Assembly: GCA_001510455.1 (NCBI GenBank)
Contig: LFFH01000006.1
Location: 1-29,314 of the forward strand
Direction of reading: 5' to 3'
Source of the DNA: Actinobacteria bacterium casp-actino8
GTDB lineage: Bacteria; Actinomycetota; Acidimicrobiia; Acidimicrobiales; Ilumatobacteraceae
DNA: 29,314 bases
The position numbers were made by a program, and so were the translations under genes. Positions 13,875-20,270 of the stretch are shown here, piece after piece; position 1 is the first letter of the stretch, and each line of letters begins with the position of its first letter. The notes under the pieces were generated by a model. That model had not been told where the DNA came from. It worked only from the letters and a program-made list of their open reading frames with translations, and made no database searches.

Positions 13875-14512
13875 CCGTCGCCGAGGGCTCCGTGTCTCGG
13901 CGCCGCTCAGCCGCCGAGACGAAGCGCATCGTTCTCGATGCAGCACGTCGTCGTATCGAGAACGAGGGCGCCGTGAGTCTCAAGATTTCCGACATCGTGC
14001 GCGACACGAAGATCGCCGACGTGATCATCTATCGCCATTTCGGAGATCGCCGAGGGGTCATCATCGAAGCTCTGTGCGAGTTCTGGCTCGAATTCACGCG
14101 AGCCAATCTGGACGAGGCGCGTCGAGTGGTGCATCAGGCGCCACCTCGGGGCGTGACGGGGTCCTTGATGGCGCCTCTTATGGTTCGCCCCGAAGATCCT
14201 GTGTACCGGCGTCGCCGATGGTTGCGCATCCAGACACTGGCCGCGGCTCAGGAGTTTCCCGAGTTGTTGGAACGAATCGCTGTGGAGCAACGGTTGGCGA
14301 ACGACGAACTCGAGGACCTTCTGGAGGAGATCCGAATCAAGAACGGTCGGGGGCCTCTACCGGCGCCGGTGGAGTCGATTCGTGCCGCAATGTTGGGTTC
14401 CACCATCGGATACGTCCTCGACGACGCGGCCGGACCGTCGTTGACCGACGAGATGCAGATCAGGTTTTGGTCACACTTCTTCGTGAGCATGGGTCTGGCT
14501 GTTCCCGACTGA
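13871..14512 (+). CDS. TetR/AcrR family transcriptional regulator
   Basis: A protein of 213 residues. The N-terminal helix-turn-helix spans about 15-65: KRIVLDAARRRIENEGAVSLKISDIV, then IIYRHFGDRRGVI, the usual TetR recognition-helix region. The C-terminal two thirds is a helical ligand-binding and dimerisation domain of unknown ligand. It is translationally coupled to the amidohydrolase (four-base overlap) and probably belongs to the same transcript as the crotonase-SnoaL-amidohydrolase run. It may be a local regulator, but I did not find a clear operator palindrome to support that. Confidence 0.88.
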   Translation: MTVAEGSVSRRRSAAETKRIVLDAARRRIENEGAVSLKISDIVRDTKIADVIIYRHFGDRRGVIIEALCEFWLEFTRANLDEARRVVHQAPPRGVTGSLMAPLMVRPEDPVYRRRRWLRIQTLAAAQEFPELLERIAVEQRLANDELEDLLEEIRIKNGRGPLPAPVESIRAAMLGSTIGYVLDDAAGPSLTDEMQIRFWSHFFVSMGLAVPD

Positions 14513-14589
14513 GTCGCGGCACTGTGGGGCGATATCTCGGGGTCGGTTGACATGTGTCGTGGTTGACGCCCAGAGGTTTCAGCGATCGC

Positions 14590-15495
14590 TCACGGCAACG
14601 TCGTTGTGCCTCCGGGAGTGGGCCGCGGCAATGTGGTGGTTGCACCGGCTCGAGGTCTCGTTGTCGTCGTCGCCTTGATCGTCGTCGTTGTGGTCGTCGT
14701 GCTGGGCGCCGTCGTGGTCGTTGGTGCAAGTGTGGTGGTTCTGCTCGGTGAGCCCGAGGTTCCGGAGCGAACGGTCGTGGTGGGCTGCGCGAGCGGCGTG
14801 TCGGAGTCCGTCATTGTCGTGGTCGACATGGCGGTCGACATGGTGGTTGGCGGCGCGCAGGGGATGTTCTGATCGAACTTGCGACGGATGAACAAGAGAG
14901 CCTTCGATGCGCTCGCCCAGCTGTCCGACTGGCTGAACGCGGTCGCTTGGCTCTGGACATCCCCGCCGGCCAAGACGATGAGCAACGCGAAGGGGCTGAG
15001 GCCAGCCAGCCCGAAGTACGCGGTCGACATTCCCTGCATGAATCCTTGGCCGGTCCCGTCGCAAGTGGTCGGCATGGTCAGATCAGTGAAGTTGTCCGTC
15101 GTGCACTTTCGGAAACCGTCCTCGACGACTTCAGCGCCCTTGTCGGACTTGACTCCCCCGTAGGAACGTTCGGACACCTCGAGACACAGTTCGATGGCGG
15201 TGCCGACATCGGTTGCCGTGAGCCGGTTCACCGTGGCTGTGATGTCGGCCGAGTCGACGCCGGAGGGGAGAGCCTTGTCGGGGATCTCGACCGAGATCGA
15301 GGAGCTCCCCTCGGAGAGAACCGTGAGCCCTTCTCGGCGATCGGCCGAGAGGGTGAACGAATCCGAGCGGAGGTCGACGGTCGCGACCGTCGACGACGGT
15401 GTCGAGGTGGGAGTCGAGTCCGAGGATCCGCACGCCACAGCAGTCGTGGCGGTCGAGAGGGCGAGGATCAGGGCGAGTGGGGCGCGTCTGCTCAT
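14590..15495 (-). CDS. Putative lipoprotein with Thr-rich low-complexity tail
   Basis: A protein of 301 residues that I do not recognise. It has a lipoprotein signal peptide with lipobox AVAC (Cys22), a Ser/Thr-rich stretch, and a folded-looking middle region of about 40-200. A hydrophobic segment, LSPFALLIVLAGG, lies near residues 165-180. From about residue 215 the protein is almost entirely Thr, Ser, Pro and Ala, with runs of up to eight Thr. Such tails are common as wall-spanning or glycosylated linkers, but here the tail is at the C terminus. The repeated ACG/ACC codons make the DNA low in complexity at about 14600-14760. The gene is convergent with the TetR gene. A weak CACTGT hexamer lies nine bases upstream of the ATG. 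Confidence 0.75.
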   Translation of the reverse strand: MSRRAPLALILALSTATTAVACGSSDSTPTSTPSSTVATVDLRSDSFTLSADRREGLTVLSEGSSSISVEIPDKALPSGVDSADITATVNRLTATDVGTAIELCLEVSERSYGGVKSDKGAEVVEDGFRKCTTDNFTDLTMPTTCDGTGQGFMQGMSTAYFGLAGLSPFALLIVLAGGDVQSQATAFSQSDSWASASKALLFIRRKFDQNIPCAPPTTMSTAMSTTTMTDSDTPLAQPTTTVRSGTSGSPSRTTTLAPTTTTAPSTTTTTTTIKATTTTRPRAGATTTLPRPTPGGTTTLP

Positions 15496-15727
15496 ACACC
15501 GAAAACAGTGGAGTAGCAGCCGATATTTGCGCCTTCTTCCAATTCGGACTCATCGCGCCAGGACACTGGGCGGAAAAGTCATGCCACCATGACGAGAGCT
15601 GGAGCACTCGAAGAAAACCTTGACAGATGTGAAGTGAATCGTGAAATGTAGTGCACGGTTTGGCGTGTTGCCTCGGAGTGCAGGAACCTGGTCTCGTCCC
15701 CCTCTCCCCGGTAATGAACGAGTCATC
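15496..15727. other. Intergenic region between divergent lipoprotein genes
   Basis: This is 232 bases with no convincing gene. A TTGACA at 15620-15625 could be a -35 element for the rightward gene, but no good -10 follows at 16-18 bases. An in-frame GTG at 15641 extends the downstream CDS upstream but gives a poor signal peptide. Confidence 0.4.
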
Positions 15728-16510
15728 ATGATCAACAAATTGATCGGCGGAATGACCGCCCTCGAGGGCGGTCGTTTCGCGTGGCGGTCCGGTCGAGGCC
15801 GCCGGATCGTCGCGGCTAGTTGGCTGTACCTGTCGATCCCAACTTTCGTGTTGATCGGAGGCTGCGCTGGGGGGACTTCCTCCGTGGTCGATGCGCCGAC
15901 AACGGTCACGCAGCTGTCGGCACCAGAAGACACCCCGTCGTCCGCATCGAACGAGTCGACTCCGAGTACGTCGTCGGCGGCGATCGCCACCACGACACTC
16001 ACTGCGTCGAGCGAACCCCCGATTCGACCCGTGGACGTCTTGTTCGAAGTTTCTCGGGATGGGATCGTCGATTGGTTCGTGCAGAACGACACGGTGATGG
16101 GAGGGGTGTCGAGCAGTTCGGTGGTAGTCGACGGGCCCGACATGGTGTTCTCCGGCAATGTGTCCCTCGACAACAACGGTGGTTTCGCCTCGCTGCGGGG
16201 ACCGATCATCGACCTTCGTTCCGAACGGAGAGGAAATGCCCTGTCGATCGATGCGACGGGGGACGGTCGGGTCTACCTGATCCAACTCCGCACTCCGACC
16301 GATGCGTACATCATGCGTTACGTTCCGGGCGATGGTCCGGTGACGTTGCCCCTCTCCGACTTCACCGCCGCCAGTTGGCGCCTCGATCCCATCCCGGCAA
16401 TTACGCCACTGACTCCGGGTTCGATCGGTCAGATCGCGATCTACGTGCTCGACAAACAAGTCGGAGAGTTCGTCTTGCGGGTGCGTTCGATTTCGCTCGT
16501 CGAAGACTGA
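15728..16510 (+). CDS. CIA30-domain-like putative lipoprotein
   Basis: A protein of about 260 residues. It has a basic N terminus, a hydrophobic segment and a lipobox-like IGGC (Cys46), a Thr/Ser-rich linker to about residue 100, then a beta-rich domain. That domain includes DWFVQNDTVMGGVSSSSV, FSGNVSLDNNGGFASLR and DFTAASWRLDP, a pattern typical of CIA30 (complex I intermediate-associated protein 30) domains, which have a galactose-binding-like fold. Bacterial CIA30 proteins have no agreed function. The start is uncertain: ATG 15728 gives MINKLIGG, ATG 15752 lies just before a perfect palindrome, and GTG 15641 is less likely. Inverted repeats overlap the start region. A hairpin follows the stop at 16542-16569. 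Confidence 0.72.
   Translation: MINKLIGGMTALEGGRFAWRSGRGRRIVAASWLYLSIPTFVLIGGCAGGTSSVVDAPTTVTQLSAPEDTPSSASNESTPSTSSAAIATTTLTASSEPPIRPVDVLFEVSRDGIVDWFVQNDTVMGGVSSSSVVVDGPDMVFSGNVSLDNNGGFASLRGPIIDLRSERRGNALSIDATGDGRVYLIQLRTPTDAYIMRYVPGDGPVTLPLSDFTAASWRLDPIPAITPLTPGSIGQIAIYVLDKQVGEFVLRVRSISLVED
15730..15773 (+). repeat. Two consecutive inverted repeats over the CIA30 gene start
   Basis: GATCAA (15730-15735) pairs with TTGATC (15740-15745) around a CAAA loop. A perfect 20-base palindrome with core CGCCCTCGAGGGCG then runs from 15754 to 15773. Both lie within the first 46 bases after ATG 15728 and could shape translation start or transcript ends. Confidence 0.55.
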
Positions 16511-16602
16511 CGGGAGCCGTCGCTGCGCACGGGATGAAAATGAACGACCGCCCTCGCGGGCGGCCGTTCGGTGCGAGCGGGTGACGGGAGCCGTCGCTGC
16601 GC
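16508..16602 (+). repeat. 21-base direct repeat flanking the hairpin
   Basis: The string TGACGGGAGCCGTCGCTGCGC starting at 16508, which includes the CIA30 stop codon, recurs exactly at 16582-16602. A 15-base string ending the second region (16575-16589) also recurs at 16644-16658, within the 3' end of the tRNA-Gly gene. Confidence 0.75.
16542..16569. terminator. Hairpin between the CIA30 gene and tRNA-Gly, likely terminator
   Basis: Twelve-position arms (16542-16553 with 16558-16569) have one mismatch and a TCGC loop. On the minus strand the stem is followed by ATTTTCAT, so it best serves leftward transcription from tRNA-Gly. On the plus strand no T-run follows, so termination of the CIA30 mRNA would be weaker. 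Confidence 0.55.
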
Positions 16603-16641
16603 TCCTCCCGATTCGCTCGACCGAGGGAGCGCCTGCGGCGC

Positions 16642-16716
<75 letters not shown>

Positions 16717-16764
16717 AAGGGACCCTCAGGCTAGCGATCGAGCGGGGCGATCGGCACGGTTCGA

Positions 16765-17244
16765 TCAGTGCTGGTGGCGAGTGATGGCAGCCGTGATCTC
16801 GGCCTCGGCAGCCGCAGCGTCGGCCCAGGCGCCGACGGTCGACTCCTTGCCCGGTTCGATCAGCTTGTAGACCTCGAAGAAGTTGGCGATCTCAGCGAGC
16901 AGGAAATCAGGGGCGTCGCCGAGGTCGCGGTAGTGCTCGTAGCGAGCGTCGCGTGACGGAACGCAGAGAACCTTGGCATCGGGACCCTTTTCATCGCGCA
17001 TCCAGAACACCCCGATCGGGCGGGCCCACACGTGACAACCGGGGAAGGTGGCCTGGGGGAGAAGGATCAGGGCGTCGAGAGGGTCGCCGTCCTCGCCGAG
17101 CGTGTTCGGAAAGAATCCGTAATCGAGGGGATACTGGGTCGCGGTGAACAAGGTTCGGTCGAGCCAGATCTCTCCCGTCTCATGATCCATCTCGTACTTG
17201 TTCCGGGATCCCTGAGGGATCTCCACGATCATCTCGATTTCCAC
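16765..17244 (-). CDS. ppa: Inorganic pyrophosphatase
   Basis: A protein of 159 residues, a normal length for bacterial family I soluble pyrophosphatase. Motifs are EIPQGSRNKYE at the N terminus, QYPLDYGFFPNT, and the metal-binding signature EDGDPLDALILLP (Asp52, Asp54, Asp57). It hydrolyses pyrophosphate released by biosynthesis, driving those reactions forward in the cytoplasm. A GGAGGTGA site in the 3' end of the DedA gene precedes the GTG at 17244 by seven bases. A second in-frame GTG at 17250 is too close to that site, and an ATG at 17232 is also possible. The start sits beside the DedA stop, so the two are coupled. Confidence 0.93.
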   Translation of the reverse strand: MEIEMIVEIPQGSRNKYEMDHETGEIWLDRTLFTATQYPLDYGFFPNTLGEDGDPLDALILLPQATFPGCHVWARPIGVFWMRDEKGPDAKVLCVPSRDARYEHYRDLGDAPDFLLAEIANFFEVYKLIEPGKESTVGAWADAAAAEAEITAAITRHQH

Positions 17245-17246
17245 TG

Positions 17247-17873
17247 TCACCTCACCTCCGAGTTCGTCGACGAGGTCGACGTGCGTCGAGCCCTCACGAT
17301 CACGGCGATCAGTGCGATGGCGATGAGGACGACGGCTCCGTACTGGATGTAGTCCCCCCAACTTCCGGCCTTCTTCCACTGGTCGCCGAGTCCCCACCCG
17401 ACAGCGATCCAGATCGCGTTCCAGACCAACGAGCCGAGAGCGGTCAGTACGGAGAAACGAACGAGAGGCATCTTCTCGGCGCCGGCTGGGATCGACACCA
17501 CCGACCGAACGACGGGAATCAAGCGTCCGAACAGAACCACGGCCGAGCCATGTCGCTCGAACCATTGGAAACCCTTGTGCACGTCGGACTTCTTCAACCC
17601 GACGATCCGACCGACTCCAGCGAGGAATGCTTCGAGTCTCTCCTCGCTCAGGAGTCGTCCGATGCCGTACAAGAAATAGGCGCCGACGACCGATCCGATG
17701 GTTGCGAAGACCACCGCTCCCACGTAGCCGAATCGGGTCTCGCTCACGTTGAAACCCGTCAGAAGAAGTACGAGCTCCGAGGGAATGGGTGGGAAGACGT
17801 TCTCGAGAGCGACGAGGGCAGCGACTCCGAGAAGGCCGATCGCATCGATGAAGTCCGCGGCCCAATCGATCAC
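17247..17873 (-). CDS. DedA family integral membrane protein
   Basis: A protein of 208 residues with several hydrophobic segments. It has the DedA hallmarks ENVFPPIPSELVLLL near the N terminus and FGRLIPVVRSVVSIPAGAEKM in the middle. The latter holds the conserved Arg-Pro-Arg region that folds back into the membrane. DedA proteins act in envelope homeostasis, and some flip polyprenyl phosphate or phosphatidylethanolamine; the substrate here is unknown. The GTG at 17873 has a TAGGCT hexamer seven bases upstream, implying its own promoter inside a leftward run of genes. The stop overlaps the region of the pyrophosphatase start. Confidence 0.92.
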   Translation of the reverse strand: MIDWAADFIDAIGLLGVAALVALENVFPPIPSELVLLLTGFNVSETRFGYVGAVVFATIGSVVGAYFLYGIGRLLSEERLEAFLAGVGRIVGLKKSDVHKGFQWFERHGSAVVLFGRLIPVVRSVVSIPAGAEKMPLVRFSVLTALGSLVWNAIWIAVGWGLGDQWKKAGSWGDYIQYGAVVLIAIALIAVIVRARRTSTSSTNSEVR

Positions 17874-17880
17874 TCGCCCG

Positions 17881-17886
17881 AGCCTA
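17881..17886 (-). promoter_or_regulatory. Leaderless-type -10 hexamer for DedA-ppa
   Basis: On the minus strand TAGGCT ends seven bases before the GTG at 17873. It lies in the short gap after the 2OG oxygenase gene. Confidence 0.42.
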
Positions 17887-17900
17887 GACGTGGAGGTGCG

Positions 17901-18833
17901 TCAGTAGGTGTTCACGGTCGAGCGGAACTTGTTCATGAGATGCGGACCGGCTTCGATCGGCGCGTAGTTCGCGCCGTTGCCGCGACACGGTTCGAGACAC
18001 TCGATCACTGCGTCCCAGTTGGCGTTGTGGAAGAAAGCGATCGATTGTCGACGGTGCGCTGGAACCTGCACTCGGTGCATTGTCGACCGCCAGAGATCGT
18101 TCGTCCATCGCTCCATGGCATCGCCGAGGTTCACGACGAGAGCACCGGGTGGCGCCATGACGGGAATCCACGAGCCGTCCAGTTCTTGTACTTCCAATCC
18201 TGGCTCGATCGGGTCGACTTCCAGGATGGTCAGGGTGCCGTAGTCGGTGTGTGCGCTCGCTCCGAGTTCTTCCGACTGATTCGTGAATTCGTCGCGACCT
18301 GGATAGTCGAGTGCTCTCATGGCGCTCGTGTGTCGATCGATCAAGGCATCGAAGTGTCGTTCGTCGAGTTCGAGTGAGTCGGCCATGAGGGCGAGAAGTC
18401 GAGCGGCCAGGTCGCTCATGGCACGGTAGCGAGCCGACCACGTCTGTCGTAGCGACGATGGTGACTCGGGCCAGAGATTCGGTGACCATGCGAATTCTTC
18501 GTCGGCGTCGGCGAAACGATGGGTCGGGGGATCGACCGGTCCGATCGCCAGACTTTGTTTGCGGTCGGGTCGAGCGGCCTGACCCTGAGACCGAGCCAGC
18601 GTCTCGCCTCGGATGGGCGAATAACCGTATGGATAGCCCGGGGTCGGCATGGCGACTCGCATCTTGGTTTCGAGGGGCTGGTCGAAGAAGCGACGGGCGT
18701 CTGACCACGCGGCTTCGAGAAGGTCGAGGTCGACGCCGTGGCCGACGATCGACAGAAACCCGTATTCCTCACACGCGCGCGCCACGAGGTGGGCCGCACC
18801 CGGAGTCGAAATGTCGACGATCGGGATGCTCAT
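17901..18833 (-). CDS. Isopenicillin N synthase-like 2-oxoglutarate/Fe(II) oxygenase
   Basis: A protein of 310 residues. The N-terminal DIOX_N part (IPIVDIS, YGFLSIVGHGVD, RRFFDQPLETK) is followed by the double-stranded beta-helix core. Iron ligands are His195 and Asp197 in AHTDYGTLTIL and His253 in STMHRV. The 2-oxoglutarate-binding RxS is R262-Q-S264 in RRQSIAFF. These fit a non-haem Fe(II)/2OG dioxygenase; bacterial members hydroxylate or desaturate diverse small molecules. The ATG at 18833 overlaps the SDR stop by four bases, so the two are coupled. The upstream start at 18860 lies within the SDR gene and is rejected. Confidence 0.9.
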   Translation of the reverse strand: MSIPIVDISTPGAAHLVARACEEYGFLSIVGHGVDLDLLEAAWSDARRFFDQPLETKMRVAMPTPGYPYGYSPIRGETLARSQGQAARPDRKQSLAIGPVDPPTHRFADADEEFAWSPNLWPESPSSLRQTWSARYRAMSDLAARLLALMADSLELDERHFDALIDRHTSAMRALDYPGRDEFTNQSEELGASAHTDYGTLTILEVDPIEPGLEVQELDGSWIPVMAPPGALVVNLGDAMERWTNDLWRSTMHRVQVPAHRRQSIAFFHNANWDAVIECLEPCRGNGANYAPIEAGPHLMNKFRSTVNTY

Positions 18834-19615
18834 GAACGAGGTCCGAGGTCGGGGGCCCACGCCGAACCATTGACATGGCTCCCGCCGTCGACGAACAGCG
18901 TGTTCCCCGTCAGATATCGGCAGTCATCCGAGGCGAGAAACGAGACCACAGGAGCGATGTCGAGATAGGGGTCACCGATTCGACCCATGGGGTTGCCCAT
19001 GTCGGCTGCCGCCTCCAACTCGGGATGTTGACCCATGACCCGACGAAAGGTCGCACTCTTGGCGGCCGGACAGACGGCATTCACCACGATCCCGGTGTCG
19101 GCCCACTCGCGGGCGGCCGTGCGGGTGAGGGTACGGACTGACTCCTTGCCGACGTTGTACTCGAGAGTTCCCATGTGTGCATTCACACCGTTCAGAGAGC
19201 ACATGTTGATCACACGTCCCCAACCATTGCCGGACATGTGCGGAAAGCATTCGCGCATGGCCCAGAAGGCCGCGAAGAATGCCATGTCGAGACCGTGTCG
19301 AAGGAGTTCGTTCGACTTGTTCTCGACACGACCCATGGCGCCGCCACCCCAGGCGTTGTTGACCAACACGTCGACACCTCCGTAGGTGGAACGTGTCGTC
19401 TCGACCATCCGACGGACGTCGTCCTCGAGAGTGACGTCGGCTTGACAGAACGTGGCCTGTCCTCCGTGAGCCTCCGCGCTCCGAGCGCCGGCCTCGGCGT
19501 CGATGTCGACCGACATCACGAGAAGTCCGTCTTCGACGAGACGCCGCACGACGGCGGCTCCGATTCCATCGGCGCCACCCGTCACGAGGGCGACGCGCCG
19601 GGTGGTCGACGTCAT
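18830..19615 (-). CDS. Short-chain dehydrogenase/reductase (canonical SDR)
   Basis: A protein of 261 residues of classical SDR type. The nucleotide-binding TGGADGIG starts at residue 12, Asp37 at the end of strand beta-2 (VDID) suggests an NAD(H) preference, NNA starts at residue 86, and the catalytic residues are Ser140, Tyr153 and Lys157 (YNVGK). The C terminus has GNTLFVDGGSHV. It oxidises or reduces a hydroxyl or keto group of unknown substrate. It starts one base after the GPx stop (TGA-C-ATG) and overlaps the next gene by four bases, so it is the middle gene of a three-gene unit. Confidence 0.92.
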   Translation of the reverse strand: MTSTTRRVALVTGGADGIGAAVVRRLVEDGLLVMSVDIDAEAGARSAEAHGGQATFCQADVTLEDDVRRMVETTRSTYGGVDVLVNNAWGGGAMGRVENKSNELLRHGLDMAFFAAFWAMRECFPHMSGNGWGRVINMCSLNGVNAHMGTLEYNVGKESVRTLTRTAAREWADTGIVVNAVCPAAKSATFRRVMGQHPELEAAADMGNPMGRIGDPYLDIAPVVSFLASDDCRYLTGNTLFVDGGSHVNGSAWAPDLGPRS

Positions 19616-19616
19616 G

Positions 19617-20105
19617 TCAGGCGAGAGCGGATTCGATCGCCGCGACGAGAGCGGGATCTTCAGGGGACACCATCGGGCTGAATCGGGCGATCACTGATCC
19701 GTCGCGACCCACCAGGAACTTCTCGAAGTTCCACCGGATGTCGCCTGTCGTACCGTCGGCGTCGGCAGTCCGAGTGAGTTCGTCGTAAATCGGATGGCGA
19801 CCATCGCCGTTGACGTCGATTTTCTCGGTCATGGGAAAGGTCACCCCGTAATTCGTGGAGCAAAAAGTGGCGATCTCATCGGGTGAACCAGGTTCTTGCG
19901 CGCCGAACTGGTTGCACGGGACGCCCACGACGGAGAATCCACGATCGGCGTACTTCTCGTGCAATGCCTCGAGGCCGGTGTACTGGGGCGTCAGCCCGCA
20001 CTTGCTCGCCACGTTGACGACGAGGCAGACCTTGCCCGACGCCATGCTGGAAAGGGACGACGACTGACCGTCCAATGTGTTGATCGACTGATCCAGAATG
20101 CTCAT
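19617..20105 (-). CDS. Glutathione peroxidase-family thiol peroxidase (Cys form)
   Basis: A protein of 162 residues with the thioredoxin-like GPx fold. Active-site motifs are NVASKCGLTPQY (peroxidatic Cys36), NQFGAQEPG (Gln70) and RWNFEKF (Trp125, Asn126). Cys82 in FCSTNYGVTFPM is a likely resolving cysteine, as in thioredoxin-dependent bacterial GPx. Position 36 is a true TGC cysteine, not TGA. It removes hydroperoxides in the cytoplasm and leads an operon with the SDR and 2OG oxygenase. The ATG at 20105 has a CACAAT hexamer six bases upstream. Confidence 0.93.
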   Translation of the reverse strand: MSILDQSINTLDGQSSSLSSMASGKVCLVVNVASKCGLTPQYTGLEALHEKYADRGFSVVGVPCNQFGAQEPGSPDEIATFCSTNYGVTFPMTEKIDVNGDGRHPIYDELTRTADADGTTGDIRWNFEKFLVGRDGSVIARFSPMVSPEDPALVAAIESALA

Positions 20106-20111
20106 GCCGTC

Positions 20112-20117
20112 ATTGTG
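20112..20117 (-). promoter_or_regulatory. Leaderless-type -10 hexamer for the GPx-SDR-2OG operon
   Basis: On the minus strand CACAAT ends six bases before the ATG at 20105; no ribosome-binding site lies between. Confidence 0.4.
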
Positions 20118-20157
20118 TCACCAGAACGCTGATGACTCGACACCGCAAGGGTCGCCG

Positions 20158-20229
20158 TCGGGGAGGGGGGATTTGAACCCCCGACCGCCTGCTCCCAAAG
20201 CAGGAACGCTACCACTGCGCCACTCCCCG
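20158..20229 (-). tRNA. tRNA-Pro (anticodon TGG)
   Basis: On the minus strand the acceptor stem CGGGGAG pairs with CTCCCCG. The anticodon loop holds TTTGGGA (anticodon TGG), and the T arm is GGGGGTTCAAATCCCCC. The discriminator base is A and no CCA is encoded, unlike the tRNA-Gly in this window. It lies upstream of the GPx operon in the same direction. Confidence 0.95.
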
Positions 20230-20257
20230 GTCCCTAAGATGCTACCGCGGGGTGCTT

Positions 20258-20263
20258 TACGAT
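20258..20263 (+). promoter_or_regulatory. Leaderless-type -10 hexamer for the histidine kinase operon
   Basis: TACGAT, preceded by TT, ends seven bases before the GTG at 20271. A CGGAG at 20264-20268 could alternatively act as a very close ribosome-binding site. Confidence 0.4.
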
Positions 20264-20270
20264 CGGAGTC

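Noticed and set aside
14600..14760. Tandem repeat or CRISPR-like array
   Set aside because: The repetition is from Thr codons in a low-complexity protein tail; there are no regular spacers.
15641..15727. GTG at 15641 as the start of the CIA30-like lipoprotein
   Set aside because: It would put 29 residues with several prolines, arginines and a Cys ahead of the signal sequence; ATG 15728 or 15752 gives a better export signal.
19617..20105. Second selenoprotein (glutathione peroxidase)
   Set aside because: The peroxidatic position is a normal TGC cysteine and the frame has no internal TGA.
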